Source: Mansonella perstans
Lineage: Eukaryota > Nematoda > Chromadorea > Rhabditida > Onchocercidae
Reading direction: 5' to 3'
NCBI GenBank assembly: GCA_037074765.1
Contig: JBAMDO010000026.1
Coordinates: 124,001-188,000, forward strand
DNA: 64,000 nucleotides
Position 1 is the first letter of the stretch. Every line of letters starts with the position of its first letter. The notes under the pieces were generated by a model. It ran no database searches, was not told the DNA's origin, and was given only the letters and a program-made list of their open reading frames with translations. The position numbers and the translations under genes were made by a program. This document shows, piece by piece, positions 41,111 to 53,966 of this stretch.

Positions 41111-42026
41111 TTTAGAAGTGAACAGTGTGGAAAGGTTTGTGGGATAATAACTTAATTGATTTACATTTTTAATTGCATCTTTGTATCATCTATGAAATTA
41201 TAATGATTTTGACCATTTGAAGCAATAATAGTTTGAAGTATATTTATTAACAAAAACAGAGTAATTTACTAGTGAAGGAAAGAAATACTTCATATCTGAT
41301 TGAGTCGCTATTATCACAGAGTCACAATATCACAACCGCTAATCAATCGATAATAAATTAAAGATTGATGAAAATTTAACAAATGTAACTCGTAAGTTTT
41401 TCCTTAAGATTTTTGAATAATGAAATTTGCATAAGTTGGAAATTCGAGAATTTAGCTGAAAGGTGGTTGGTTTCCATTTGTTTTTATGAATGAATGAATG
41501 AATGACGTCAAACTAGATTATCACTAATGAAACAATTTTAAGTAGCAACTGAATAAAAAGATCTACGATAGCACTGCAATGATGCAATTCGGCAGAAGCT
41601 CGAAAAGATTGCTTTCTAATAGATCTAATAGATTTTCTTAAAATTACATTAATACTGTAAAAAAGAAGTAAATTAAGGTAAACACATTAAATATCAGATC
41701 ACGATATATATTACGATTGCGTTTTTTGGAAAATAAGATATTGATAGTACATACAAATATGATACAACATAATATAGCTAAACATAAATTAATATGGCAG
41801 TGAAGCAAAGCTTAGAAAAATCATACATTAAGTTTACTTCACAATCTATGCCAATAAGATAGCCATAAAAAACAATCTTTGATAACAAGATATGTATGAG
41901 AGAGCCGAATAGAAGTTATTTTTGTAGCAATAAAATATTTAGGAATTTCCAGAAGTGACATTGCCTGTAAAATTGATGTTATAAACTGTGACAGTCTATG
42001 CAAAATTAACCATCTTGCGATCAATA
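41111..42026. other. intergenic interval
   Basis: AT-rich DNA downstream of the SLC10 stop, with an ATGA tandem (about 41487-41503). No gene is supported. Confidence 0.5.
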
Positions 42027-45000
42027 TCATTGCAACAAAATATTTCGTTTTTCATTAATAGTCATTGACGGTGGACTAAATTTATACTTAACAGCAATAA
42101 TTTCATTACAGTTATAAGTTATTCGATCAGTTTTGTCCGTTGTCTCTTCGAGATCATCACCTCTTCTACATTCTCGCCTCTTTCCTAACTTCTTAAATAC
42201 CCAATGTATCGTTGCGACGAACAGAAGTGGGATTGGCGTCATACTGGCACAAATAACAGGAATCACTGCACTAATGTCAGCATCTGGATTAGGAAACGAG
42301 AACTAAAATTATTCAACTTAGAAATTTCAAATAAAAAAGTAAAGCTAAGAAAAATAATGGCTTAAAACAAAGTAATTACAAATAAATTTGTCTCCATGAA
42401 GCGTTTTGTGAATGCAAACTGTGAAATTTTCCAGATAAAGATATTTGTTAAAAAAAAAAAAAAAAAAAAAAACAAATTATTTCATAATTGCATTTCCGAT
42501 CAATCAGATTTCTCCTTACAGATTTAAATTGCCTACTTTTAGCAGCATGATAGCTATACCAGTATTTTGAATACCAGTTTCAACTGCTATCGAAGTGACA
42601 TTGGGTGGCGGTTGGCGAAGAATAACTGCCGTGAAGCAACCAATACCAAAACCACACCAAGGAAGCAATAAACTTCTGAAATTTCTAATTGTGAAACAAA
42701 AAAGTGAATAATAATAACAATAAAATTATAAAAATAAACAACAAAATAATACCCAAAAACAGTTGTCCATGTCAGCAAACGAATCATATATATATTGGCT
42801 ATTGTTCCGAAAACAATTAAAAAAACCAGGATGAATAGAATAAATGGACGCATCACCTATAAATGGATGTATAACTTCTTCTGAAGAGCAATTCTGCTTT
42901 AAACAAAATTCTACTTCTATAGTTTTAAGAAGCAAACCTTTCGAGCCTGAAGTCGCAGTGTTGGTTTGAAATGTGAAATCACAACACCGAAAATTAGCGG
43001 TACTACTAACATAACCAAAGAAGTGATAATTTTGGAGTATGGAATCTTGATAACTGCTTCAGGATGGAAACTATCAAGAAAGCGGTAACCCAAAACCCAC
43101 ATCCAAAATGGCATCATCACTGCAATAATGTGATAAACTAATTTCACAAAATCTCACTACATTGTGACTGGTATTCTGAAGAAGACTTAAATTCCTGAAA
43201 AACTGATACAATGTGATGCATGGTGCATGAAATAGTGAGTATAAAAAATAAGTTTATAAAAGAAGTGCAAATTATATTTCATATTTCTGAGGAGGGAAAT
43301 AAAACAACTCCTTGAACTAATGAAAAAAAAAGCCTTATTCGTTTAAGAATAATAGATAAACTTACCTAAAGCTGCAATGGTGCTGCAGAATGTCATTGTT
43401 AACGATACTGGTAAATTGCCATCCAACAGAATAGTCCAGTAATTGCTGGCACCACCACCAGGTGCGCAACCAGTAACAAATAAACCAAGTGCGAAAGAAT
43501 GTAAACTATTGGCGGTAAACATAACATTTGCGATACCCCACGCAAGCTAAATAGAAATTGAATTGTTTTTTTCAATACTATTCGTATTGACCTATGGTAG
43601 GTGATTATCCTGAAAGTCCCAAACAACTAAATAGAGACTACAGTTTGTTTTGAATTGAAGACCATACAGATTATTCGCCATAAAAATTTAAACAGGCTTG
43701 CTCGAGTAACATCACCATTTTAATATTTATTGTGTGAGGAAAACGATTCACTAAAAAAAAAATCATTTAGCATTTTCCCTAAATTAAAGACATTGGATTT
43801 GTGACTTTGGACTTGACTAAAATTAAATTGAAGTAGTTTAATTAATATGAAATTAGCTTACCAAGGGCATTGCAATAAATTGTGTGCAAAAACCTATCAC
43901 TGGTGCTATGGGTTCTCTAATCACTTCCAATATAACACGCACATCAAACTAGAATATTTAAATGAATGACAACAACTTAATATGGAAAAAATAGCTAGTC
44001 TACGTTAAACTGATAAGCGAATTCTATCACACGTTCTATCATTTGTTACTGTAAAAGAAGCAAAATCCTAGTTTCTTGTTCAAATTTTTAGTTAATCCAA
44101 TATATTTTTCTGTTCTGATCAAAAGCTCTTCATTATATTGATTAGAAAAGTTTCGAAATCTGAAATTTTTAATATATTGTATAAAATAAAAATACCTCGC
44201 ATCCCATTAATATATTAGCAATAATCATTAGAATGATCAATGCTAATAGAAACAAGCGATTTTCAAGTCGATTGTTGTCCTGAATAACCCAAACATCCAA
44301 CTTATTGCTATGATCATTTCCGTTCTGCAGTAAACAATTTCCAATTACTGAAAGTTCTAAAACTCTAACAGATCAAAATCTTGATGCAAACCATATTACA
44401 CTTACTTCGCCAATTTCATATAAAGATCGATCATCATCCACAGTTTCATCCATACTCAATAAACGTACTTTTACATTTGCTTTACCAAGAAAATGCCCAG
44501 TAACTGTGATATTTACCTGCAACATTATAATGCATTTTTCATTTCATAAAAACAATGAATTTGTAGGAAAAAGCTCTGAACAATTGTAACAGAATAATTT
44601 AATACAAACTTCATATGTTAAGGAATCGTTTGTTTTAGATGAATATTCGTCCAATTTGAATTGTTTCGGTTCTTTCCATACTGTAGCAATATCATCGTCA
44701 GATGATCTGGAAATCCAGAAATATTACTGATGCAATTTTGCATGAAAAGAATATTCTTTATTGGATATACAACTTCCCCCACTTATCATATAATGAAGTT
44801 ATTGCTAGGGACTAAAATTCAATTGGGAAAATGAAACTTTAAAGTGTAAAATTGTTTGAAAAATTGACTTCAGAATAACTGTAAATGGTTTTTCGTGTGG
44901 CAATTTTGCAAATTCCTGACGATTCGTATCCATATCAATAGCTACTGTTACAGTTTTATTGGCACCAATCATGAGATTATGAATATAGGGAGGATCGAAT

Positions 45001-45101
45001 CGAACTCGCGCAATTGATTGTATTCCAGAACTCGTCACTGATACCAACATATTCAGGATCAGTCGCATCAATAAAAAAAACGGGCATTTCCGCGAAGCCA
45101 T
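42027..45101 (-). CDS. SLC10-family (sodium/bile-acid cotransporter-like) membrane protein
   Basis: SLC10 proteins are Na+-coupled organic anion carriers; the substrate here is unknown. Ten exons keep frame: 45101-44869, 44706-44610, 44516-44406, 44324-44196, 43948-43862, 43546-43366, 43119-42938, 42856-42753, 42675-42537 and 42302-42027, giving 512 residues. A signal-peptide-like start (FFLLMRLILNMLVSVTSSG) precedes about 160 residues of extracellular domain with NKT, NDS and NIT glycosylation sequons, then about nine membrane helices. Core motifs of the family are visible: GLFVTGCAPGGGASNYW in the first half and SIAVETGIQNTGIAIMLLK in the second. The long N-terminal ectodomain is like the P3 (SLC10A3) and SLC10A5 branch. 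The C-terminus is basic then acidic and cytosolic. An acceptor (CTACTAG) lies 6 nt before the ATG. It is the most upstream gene of the minus-strand run. Confidence 0.88.
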
Positions 45102-46959
45102 CAATTCCTAGTAGTAGATAAATCCTTTTAAATAAAATTAATTTTAACTTATTCAAACGAGCCGAAATAAATTTCCAATTCTATTTATGTTCAATTTTTT
45201 AAATAGAATTCGTTCTTATAAAGTATATTTAAGTTGAAAGTGAAGAAAGGCAAAACTAAAATTGCAAGCCACTCAAATACTATTTTCCAACAATTTAGTT
45301 GAGAAAATCATGCAATAACCTCGCACTTTATTATATAAAAGTAATCATTCTCACTAGTCTGCTAATACCATGAAAGTTTATTAATGATTAAAATAAAAGC
45401 CAAAAAAAATTAACTATTCCATTAACATAATAGCTGATTAAACTTTCAATAATAATATCGGGTTGGAAGTTAATATCCTAAGAATTAAGTTGCCCCATCA
45501 ACTTGTTTACATCATTTGGATTAAAAGTTAATATCTGGGCAAGCAACTGCACGAAAGGTAGTTCGATCTATTTTTCAACTTATGTCGTAAAAGGTTTTCT
45601 GGCCTATACCGTTAAGATAAGCAATGGATTTTAGATCAATTCCAAAAAAGTTGGGAATTTCCAAACTGGTGACTTTATAACATTAAGATATCAGATTTAT
45701 AACATTGCTTCGGAAATTTTTTTAGTAATATATTCAATGTTTGATAGTTAATGATAGGAATAATGACTGAATAAATCTGATATCTTAATGGTACACAAAT
45801 AAAATCACAAACATTAATACTAATAAATGTTAACACTGAAATACTGAAATACCTACTGAAAAAACTTTAAAGGAAAGAAAGGAAAACTGAAGACAAGATT
45901 GTTTTTTAAAAAAATGAAACTGTGCAAGACACAGAACACATTCAAAAATACTGCACCATTGGATTCCTCTCGATGAAATGAGTAAATGATAAGGAGATCA
46001 ATTGTTGCTGCTGTTAAAATTTCGAATAGATTAAAAATTTAATGCAAAAATCTTATCAGTAATACTCGCTAAATAAAATTAATTCCTTGTAATAATCACG
46101 AAAGAACAGATTTTAACATATAATTTCAAAATAATTCGTAACTATTACTTTTGAATAACGCCTGCCTTTTCTACCTCTTCTATTTTGTCATATATCTACT
46201 GAGCCTTATCATTTATCATTTTTCAACTGATAAAATCATTAATAATTATGGAAATAACAAATGATAAAACCAGCTTCAATTTTTTCGATAAAAAGAAATA
46301 TGTCGCAATACAGCGAATATGATGTTTTCGAAAAAAGAATTAAATTTCGCTAGCCATTGGAATAAATGCTTCTTGAAGATAACAGGAAAAAAATTAATGT
46401 AACGAAATAAAAAACTGAATTAAAAAATATTCTGAAAGTTAGCGAAAGTTCCTGAACAAAAACAAGGCTAAAAACAACTAATCACTTCGTCTTAGGGGTA
46501 AGCAATTCTAATTGTTGCCATGGTTTTGTGAAATGAGAAATATCATAACATTTATATGCCATGCATACACTTATTCTTGCTGCATTAACAAAATATGATT
46601 TGAAAAAGGAAATCATAAATCCTATAAGAAATTTTAATTTAAAAAAACTTGCAAATTGTATAACCTTATTAGAGTACAGATTCTTCTTGCATTTCCTAGA
46701 AATAATTTGTTGTTTAAATTATAAAAGATAATGGAAATGCTGAATGAAGATGAAGCTTACTTGTAATTAATCACGATAACTCTATTACTATTGAAAAGAA
46801 TAGTGCAAAATAACAATAGTTATATAACTTCAGTGTAATGAAGTGCATTTATAAGACTGATGTATTTCAGCATGCACAACTTTAAATATTATCGGAACAG
46901 AAAGTGCCACATATCTAAATTATTGGAAACATGAAATTTTTTTCTAAGTGATTGGTAGA

Positions 46960-46964
<5 letters not shown>

Positions 46965-46996
<32 letters not shown>
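46965..46996. repeat. A32 homopolymer
   Basis: A run of 32 A on the plus strand, the longest homopolymer in the window. Others of about 15-30 bases occur near 1574, 8230, 22705, 25039, 30187, 42449, 52829 and 53119. These are likely length-variable and error-prone in assembly. Confidence 0.9.
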
Positions 46997-46997
<1 letters not shown>

Positions 46998-48041
46998 AAG
47001 TTTTATTGGATAACAGTAGAACATCTAAAATTTAATGAGATTTTAACGAAAACACGTTCTATAAGATAACCGCAGAACAATTCTATCATAAAATCAATAT
47101 TGTGTTACATTGTTGCATATAATTTCTGCTTGAGCGAGAAAAATTTTCGAGATAGTTTAGTGAACCAAAACTAATTGTGTCATATGTTGTGATCATTCTT
47201 TCGTTAGAAATCAAAAGATTAGGAAGAAATATTAAAAACGGAAATATTTTTCTCTAATGGACGAGTAGAAATGCATTTATTTGTTTTGAATGTTCAACAT
47301 TTTCAAGTGATATGAAATGAAGAATTGAAGTGAGATAGCGATGAATTAGATGACAAATGCATGAAATGATGCAAACTATTTGCAATGAAATAAACAATAA
47401 ACAAAAAAAAAAAAAAAAAAATTGACAATTATTGATGAGAATGAAATGATACATTGAAAGTATTTGATACTGTGACAAAAACAAAAAGTGCTGAATCAAT
47501 GTTGAATAAAATAATTGACATTGTTGTTATGGAAAATATTTCAATTTTCCTCTAACATTTGAATTATCTATATAATAGCACTATCATGCATTGACCAGAA
47601 GAAAATAAATCCTTTTATTATTGTCACATGTAAATGAAAAATAAAATGGAAAAGATAGCACTTCTTCTGGATTTCTATCCCTCTCATTATACTTTAACAC
47701 GCTACTAGCTCTATTTAATTAATCGTAAAAGTCAAAGTTTAGCGCTTTTTTCAGAAAAAATTCAAAATATAACAAATAAGAAATTGATTTCAAATATATA
47801 AACTTAAGTGAAAGTATTTTGATTTATCTATTCTATCAATTTATTACCCATTATGAAAATGAATAATGAGGATGAATTTTTGAAACATTTCTATTGTTCA
47901 CTACTATCCAAATTAATTTAAAAATTAACATTCTCGAACACATAAACAAGATCAAAGGTCAAAGTGAATATCTGACGCTCATATCAACAAACCTTTTACT
48001 TAACTATCAATCAATTACAAAAATGGCATGTAAGATGGACA

Positions 48042-48112
48042 GACACAAACACACACACAAACACACACACAAACACACACACACACACACACACACACAG
48101 ATACACACACAA
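48042..48112. repeat. (CA)n microsatellite with CAAA interruptions
   Basis: ACAC units broken by AAAC, continuing as ATACACAC to 48112. The His/Thr open frame through it (47894-48157) is repeat translation. Confidence 0.95.
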
Positions 48113-50594
48113 ATAAACATACAAGCTATATGCAGATGTATAAAAGTAAGGTTATGAAATGAGTGCCAGAATAATAAATCAAAAACTTTGCATTAGAGTA
48201 ATGTAACAGTGTAAGTATTTGAAGATTTATTAGTGCTATGTTAAGAGAAAAATGCAAAATTGAAAGTTTAACAATATTTTCATTCTTATAAGTTTGTAAT
48301 GAGTGATAAGTAAATTTAGGATATTTTAATAAATAAAACATTAATGATGGAATAATAGAAGAAAAATGAAATCAATCAAACATTCATTCTTATATTATTC
48401 AAATAATTTCTAACATTTTTACTGTCCTTTGCTAATTTCTATCATTTTAAATAATTTAAAATTTATAATGAATGAAAAGATTTATAAAATCTAATTATTT
48501 GGAACAAAAAGGAAAAAAATCCGAAAGTAAACAAATGTTGTAGTATGGTAAAGTAGTAAATAAGTAAGTGATAAAAATACTAAATGTAGCATAAAATCTT
48601 CATTTTCAGATATTTTCCATAAAAAAGGCAATAAAAAAATTGACGTTAAAAAAGTTCACGTAATACATTTTGAATCATTTAAAAAAAAAAAAATCAGAAA
48701 TCCGTTTGATACAGTAAAGTAAAATAGTTAATGAATGATAGCAGTAAAGATAGTAAACTAGCATATGATCTTAATTTTCTGTTCCGTTAAAAAAAAGATG
48801 CAAACAAATTAGGTAGGTTACATATATAATGTCAAAAAAAAAAAAAAATATTGTTAGTGACATAAACAGGTTTCATGAAAAGGAATAAATATAGTTCAAG
48901 AAATGCAACAACAAATTGCAACAGGAAATGCTTTTCACTTAAATTTCAATTAAAAATATAGAATTGGCTTATTATATTAGTATAGCATATATTACAAAAA
49001 GTAAAGTAGAACAAGTTTCTTTTATATGATTCCAATCATTGTAAGTGTCAATCAGTTAGAAATTAATCGAGAATGATTATCAAAAATATTGTTCAAAGTA
49101 TTACTGAAACAAAATGTTAGCTTCTTGATCTAATGCTTTAAGCATCCAATGAAAGTTAAAGCATATATAAATTACATGGACAATAACAAGTAAGTTCAGG
49201 ATTGTAAAAATTATGTTCATCTGTGTTTAAAATTTTATTTTATTAATATGGAAATTAGCGGGAACTATTGATAAAATTTCCCTTACTGATCAACAGAGAA
49301 ACAAGAAACTTGGTATAGATTATTGATGACGTAGTTTATTAGCGATAGAAGTAAAAAAATCATGATTGAAACAAGCTCACAGAACTGAATTAACTGAACA
49401 ATTTTTGATAATTTTTGTGCAAAATGTGTCCATTAGTTTTAACCAATCAAATTAAAACACGTCAGAGGTCAAGGGTAAACAGATAACGATTAGAAGGGAA
49501 GCAATTTTGAATTTTGAAATCTTGAGATCACCAGATATGATAATTAGAAAGTGAATTACTGCAAAACAATATTATACGGTATGACTATCTTATAATTATA
49601 ATATAATACAATTTTCGATTTTTCCCGACAGTCATAGTTCTGAGAGATTACAATAAACTTCGTACTTTATTATTTATAAGAAATTATTGTTAATCTAAAA
49701 CACTGAACACTGATGCTTGCTAGCAGCAAGGGGAAATTTAAAGCTAAAAAGAAGATTGCGAACTGACGCCTACATGATTGGTAAAATTAAGAACTTGGAT
49801 TCAAATTTTTGTTTCATTTAAAAAACAAATCCATTTACGAGAAAAAACAAAGAATAACCAAAATCAGTGACAGGTAAATTTCAAGCAATCATAAGCGCAC
49901 ATCTCTATCGCTAATTTTCCGTTGAATATATGTTTTGTGAAGTAAGTAATCAGTTATTTTTCAGAATTTCTACAACTAAATCGCTTTCGTTGTACATTTC
50001 AAAAAATGTCTAAGAACGAAGGCAAAGGAGAAATTTAGGTAATTAAGTAAGAGTTTTAACGCCACAATTTATACGTCATTTAACAAAGCACTTTCACTAC
50101 CTCACATTATATCACCTTAAATTATGACTTAGAGGATGCAACCATGGAAATTTCATTTCCTAATAAGAATAAACCACATTAAAAATCACTCGAATTATTC
50201 CCAGTTAAAAATATTAAAACTCTATAAAATGATATTTGGATAAAAAAATCAACGAAATATAAAATACCAATTCGGAATCAAAGATTAATTTATCAGATGC
50301 ACAAATGAGCAGGAGCAAAGCATTTTATTTGCTCTTATAAAACTGTAATGCACTATCACTGACACATTCATTTCGGCATACAAACTTGTGAAAAAATACG
50401 GCCTCATTACTTCCTTCAAAAATGAGCTTCTTGAGTTGTCATTTTATTTCACAAATAAAATATCGAAAAACTCTACATATATATGTTGCAAAAGAGCTAT
50501 ACATATAATTAATACTTCTGCAAACAGTCACACAAAAAAACAAATTTTTAATCACCAGAATATTATGAACATGTGATGAAGTGTGTTCAGTTCA

Positions 50595-51859
50595 TCACGT
50601 GTTCAAATATTTCTTCCCATAAAACATTGCCTTTTGTTCGAAATTTGACGATGTGATTGGAGAACTGATCTCATAGAATGGATTCATTGAAAGTTTGATG
50701 TACATTTCGTAGATTTCCTGTAATGAATTATTAGTTCGTACAAGATAACAGTAAATCTATTTTCACTAAAGTGGTAGTTTTATATTAACAATTTGATGCT
50801 TACTTCTTGTTTAATTAAAAGTTATACGTTAACTGCAAATAGAAAGGAAATAATATACCGGCGTGAAGTAGGTGAATAAAACTTAAATGGAAACAAATTA
50901 GTAACTCCCTTGAAATACATGCTATGTTATGCATGTAGAAAATTAATCTCGCAATTAAAAGCTCGAAATACTTTCTTTCATTTTTAAATTTTTATATTTT
51001 AAAATATTAAAATACACTAAACGACCTGGAAAAATTGCTTAATTCCATCTTCATTTTTCTGACAGTGCAACATAACAAATCGTATACGACTTGCAGTGAC
51101 AAAAGCAGACACATACCATTCATTAAATTTATCCACAATCTGCAATCAAAACGAAATTATTAATTATTGCAAAATTTTTTCATTTCATTATTATTTGAAA
51201 CACATTTCTGCCTAGGAGGAATATGTAATAAAATTTCGTTACATTAAAAGCTAAATGGAAATAACAAAAATTTCAGAAGAGCGAGATTATCAAAAAGTTA
51301 CATTTCGCAAAAAATTTTTGATTACAATTAAGTTACATATTAAAATTTCATCTTTTAAATAGTAAAGAAACACGGAATAATCAACTAACTAGATGTATAT
51401 ATGCAAAAACTGAATTACAACAAGCACTTATTAACCATATCCTTGAATTATGTCATTCTAACGAACATTTATACCATTTAGCATATATCATTTAAAAATT
51501 CATATTTTTTTGTATTTCCTTATTTATTTAATTCTAAAATTCTGTTATCTCAAATCTCTATAGAAACAACATCAAATACTGATATATGCATATTTTAAAA
51601 TACCAAATAAACTCAGATATAGTAGGCAAGTACCTCCAAATATATATGTTGCACAAATTTATACCTTTAAATACATCTGAGGATTCGTGAGCATTTGTTC
51701 ATCGATAATATCCAAAGCAGCGTGAGCAATGAACTGATTCAGGTGACGTGTATCCGAATCGGATCGCTTCTTAGCATCAACCATTGGAAATTCCATTTCA
51801 AATATCAGCTGATCATTATGTCCAACTATAACAAAATAATACTCTCGACCTGTAGTCAT
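50595..51859 (-). CDS. trappc2: TRAPPC2 (sedlin), TRAPP vesicle-tethering subunit
   Basis: TRAPPC2 is a longin-fold subunit of the TRAPP complexes, which act as Rab GEFs in ER-Golgi traffic. Exons 51859-51665, 51139-51026 and 50717-50595 join in phase 0 to 143 residues, the normal size. Diagnostic segments are [19 protein letters not shown] and [18 protein letters not shown]. These are followed by [20 protein letters not shown], which gives way to [11 protein letters not shown], and by [16 protein letters not shown]. An acceptor (AATTGCAG) lies 8 nt before the ATG. The gene is divergent from the MFF-like gene about 1 kb away. Confidence 0.95.
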
Positions 51860-51867
51860 TCCATCCT

Positions 51868-52882
51868 GCAATTTTAGGCTCTATTATTATTCAGGATGAA
51901 CATAAACAAGGAAGTGTTTAAATACATTCACAACATTTCGCTTCTATTTTAACAAGTATCTCTTGAAAAGATATAAGGTGACAAAAATTTTGACGAAATT
52001 TAACGAGGCCCTTTATTGGATAGTTAAATGAACATTTATACATCTTCCATTCTTTCCATCCTGTCATTTCTTTATTTGCAAATGTTTCGAGAATTCAGTA
52101 CGCATTCGAGACGCATTTACACGTTTAAGACGCATTTACACGTTTATAATTCCCTCTTACCTGTCACTGAACTTAGACGATACTGCTACCTGGCGGCCAT
52201 CTAATAAACAGTCCGTTCATACATTTCCCAATACGTTGCATACGTCATCTGTTACAGTAACTGAATACTGTGCATGCCATTATAAATTAGAGAGAATTTT
52301 CCCTGCGCATTAAAATCTCAAGTATTTGTGGTGGAAATCGATAGCTCAATAGGCCAGATGGTTGGCTTGGATATTTGATTACCTGTCTGTATTGCTTTCC
52401 CAACGTGTTTACCCGTTTTTTTCCTTTATATTCTGCAATCTCTCGTGATTTTTCTCAAATCTCTCGTTTCTCTTCGCAAAATATATTTCTTTTACCTTCA
52501 AAACATTTAAAAGCCAACTTTTGTTTCTCTCTCAAATTATTATAATCTTCTCTAAATTGATTTCTCAAAAAATTTATTTTTTTTTTTTCTTTTCATTTCT
52601 TCCATTTTCATACATTTTCAAATTTAGGTTATCGAAGGAGATTTATTCGACATTTTTGAAATATGATTTATTTGAATTATAGGTTAAAGATTAAGCATAT
52701 TGTGTTGACTATGATGAAAGATTTGAATTAGCTCATATTAGTAATTTATTACTTTATATCAAGTATATATATGTTTCCAATATCATAAGCTAAAAAATTT
52801 ATTACGATTACATTGTAATATTGTCGAAAAAAAAAAAAAAAAAGGGATGTTATTACTATAATTATTTGCAGTGTAGAACAAG
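51868..52882. promoter_or_regulatory. divergent intergenic region of TRAPPC2 and MFF
   Basis: About 1 kb between two divergently transcribed genes, so both promoters probably lie here. It contains an exact tandem 19-mer at 52109-52146 and pyrimidine-rich stretches (52.43-52.62 kb). The right end, ATTTGCAG at 52864-52871, is the probable trans-splice acceptor for MFF. No canonical promoter motif can be assigned with confidence. Confidence 0.5.
52109..52146. repeat. exact tandem 19-mer, two copies
   Basis: The 19-mer AGACGCATTTACACGTTTA at 52109-52127 is immediately repeated at 52128-52146. It lies in the divergent promoter region and is GC-richer than its flanks. Confidence 0.9.
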
Positions 52883-53966
52883 ATGCACGTACCACAGCAT
52901 ATTACAGTTGCGGGAAATAGTGATCAAACATACACAAGACAACGTCTTAAAAATATAGGCGATAAGTTTGCTTATCAGATGAATGTACCAGAACGGATTC
53001 TTGTTGCTGGAGGTGATGAAACACGTGCTGATCGTGCACCACCATCTGAAATCCTACTTGATCGTATGGCTGTTCTTTATCCATCTGCTGTAAGTTTTCA
53101 TCTATACGTGAATTCATGAATTTTTTTTTTTTTTTTTTTTTACTGAAAGTAAATATTCTTATTGACTATTGTATTGTGTTTTGTAAGAGCAATCATTATT
53201 ATAAGATGTCTAAAATGGCAAAAATATAACATATTATGTTTGTTATGGAAAAGTTCTGGATTCATGAAATCAGAAATTTTTACGTGAAATTTTACGCCTC
53301 GTATTGTTAGTGGTATGTGTAAATGCATGGTTAAATTTTTAAACATAAACATATAGCAAATGGCATTGAATTATCTAACCATTGAATCATTGTTATATTT
53401 TCGACTTTTCTTATCTACAGTTATGAATAATTTTGCCCCAGTAAGTAGAATGAAGCAGTTAATAACTGTAAAACATTGTCATTGTAGGAGTTGGCCAGTC
53501 CTCCGAATGTACTGACACTCGATAAAGCACCAGGCTTGGAAGTTGCTGGTGATACGCTTTCGAAAGAATTGCCTCCCTCGCAGGTGCGTCATTGTTTACT
53601 TTTAAAAATCATACTTTCATACATGTTACATGTAACAAATTTGATTTCATAGATTAATTTATTTCGTTTTTTTTCCCCTAAAATTATTTTGAATCGGATT
53701 TTAATCATATTTAAATTAAATCCAAAGATCTATTGGCTAGTATAATACTATGATTTTTTAAGGAACTTTCGTCATCATTGGCATTAGAAGAGAATTCTGT
53801 GAATGAAGTGAAATTAATGAGGCGACAATTAGGACGTTTGTCGACACGTTTGTATCAGTTAGAAGACGACTTTGAACGTAGAAAAACTAAAGAATCCTTA
53901 CTGTGGACATATGTGATCAGTATTACTGGTCTATTTTTGTATTTATTTTTCAAGAAAAAGATTTAG
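52883..53966 (+). CDS. mff: MFF-like mitochondrial/peroxisomal fission factor, tail-anchored
   Basis: MFF-family proteins recruit dynamin-related Drp1 to the outer membranes of mitochondria and peroxisomes. Exons 52883-53089, 53488-53583 and 53763-53966 join in phase 0 to 168 residues. The N-terminal box NVPERILVAGG followed by APPSEILLDRM is the conserved Drp1-interacting type motif. Exon 3 encodes a coiled coil (MRRQLGRLSTRLYQLEDDFE) and a C-terminal tail anchor (WTYVISITGLFLYLFFKKKI) with a basic end. This matches the family architecture at reduced length. The acceptor ATTTGCAG lies 11 nt before the ATG. It reads away from TRAPPC2. Confidence 0.88.

Larger units (their letters stand above)
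45102..50594. other. gene-poor interval
   Basis: About 5.5 kb with no ORF I can support. It contains an A32 run (46965-46996), another A tract near 47403-47420, a (CA)n microsatellite at 48.05 kb, and at its right end probably the 3' UTR of TRAPPC2 (minus strand). Confidence 0.6.
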
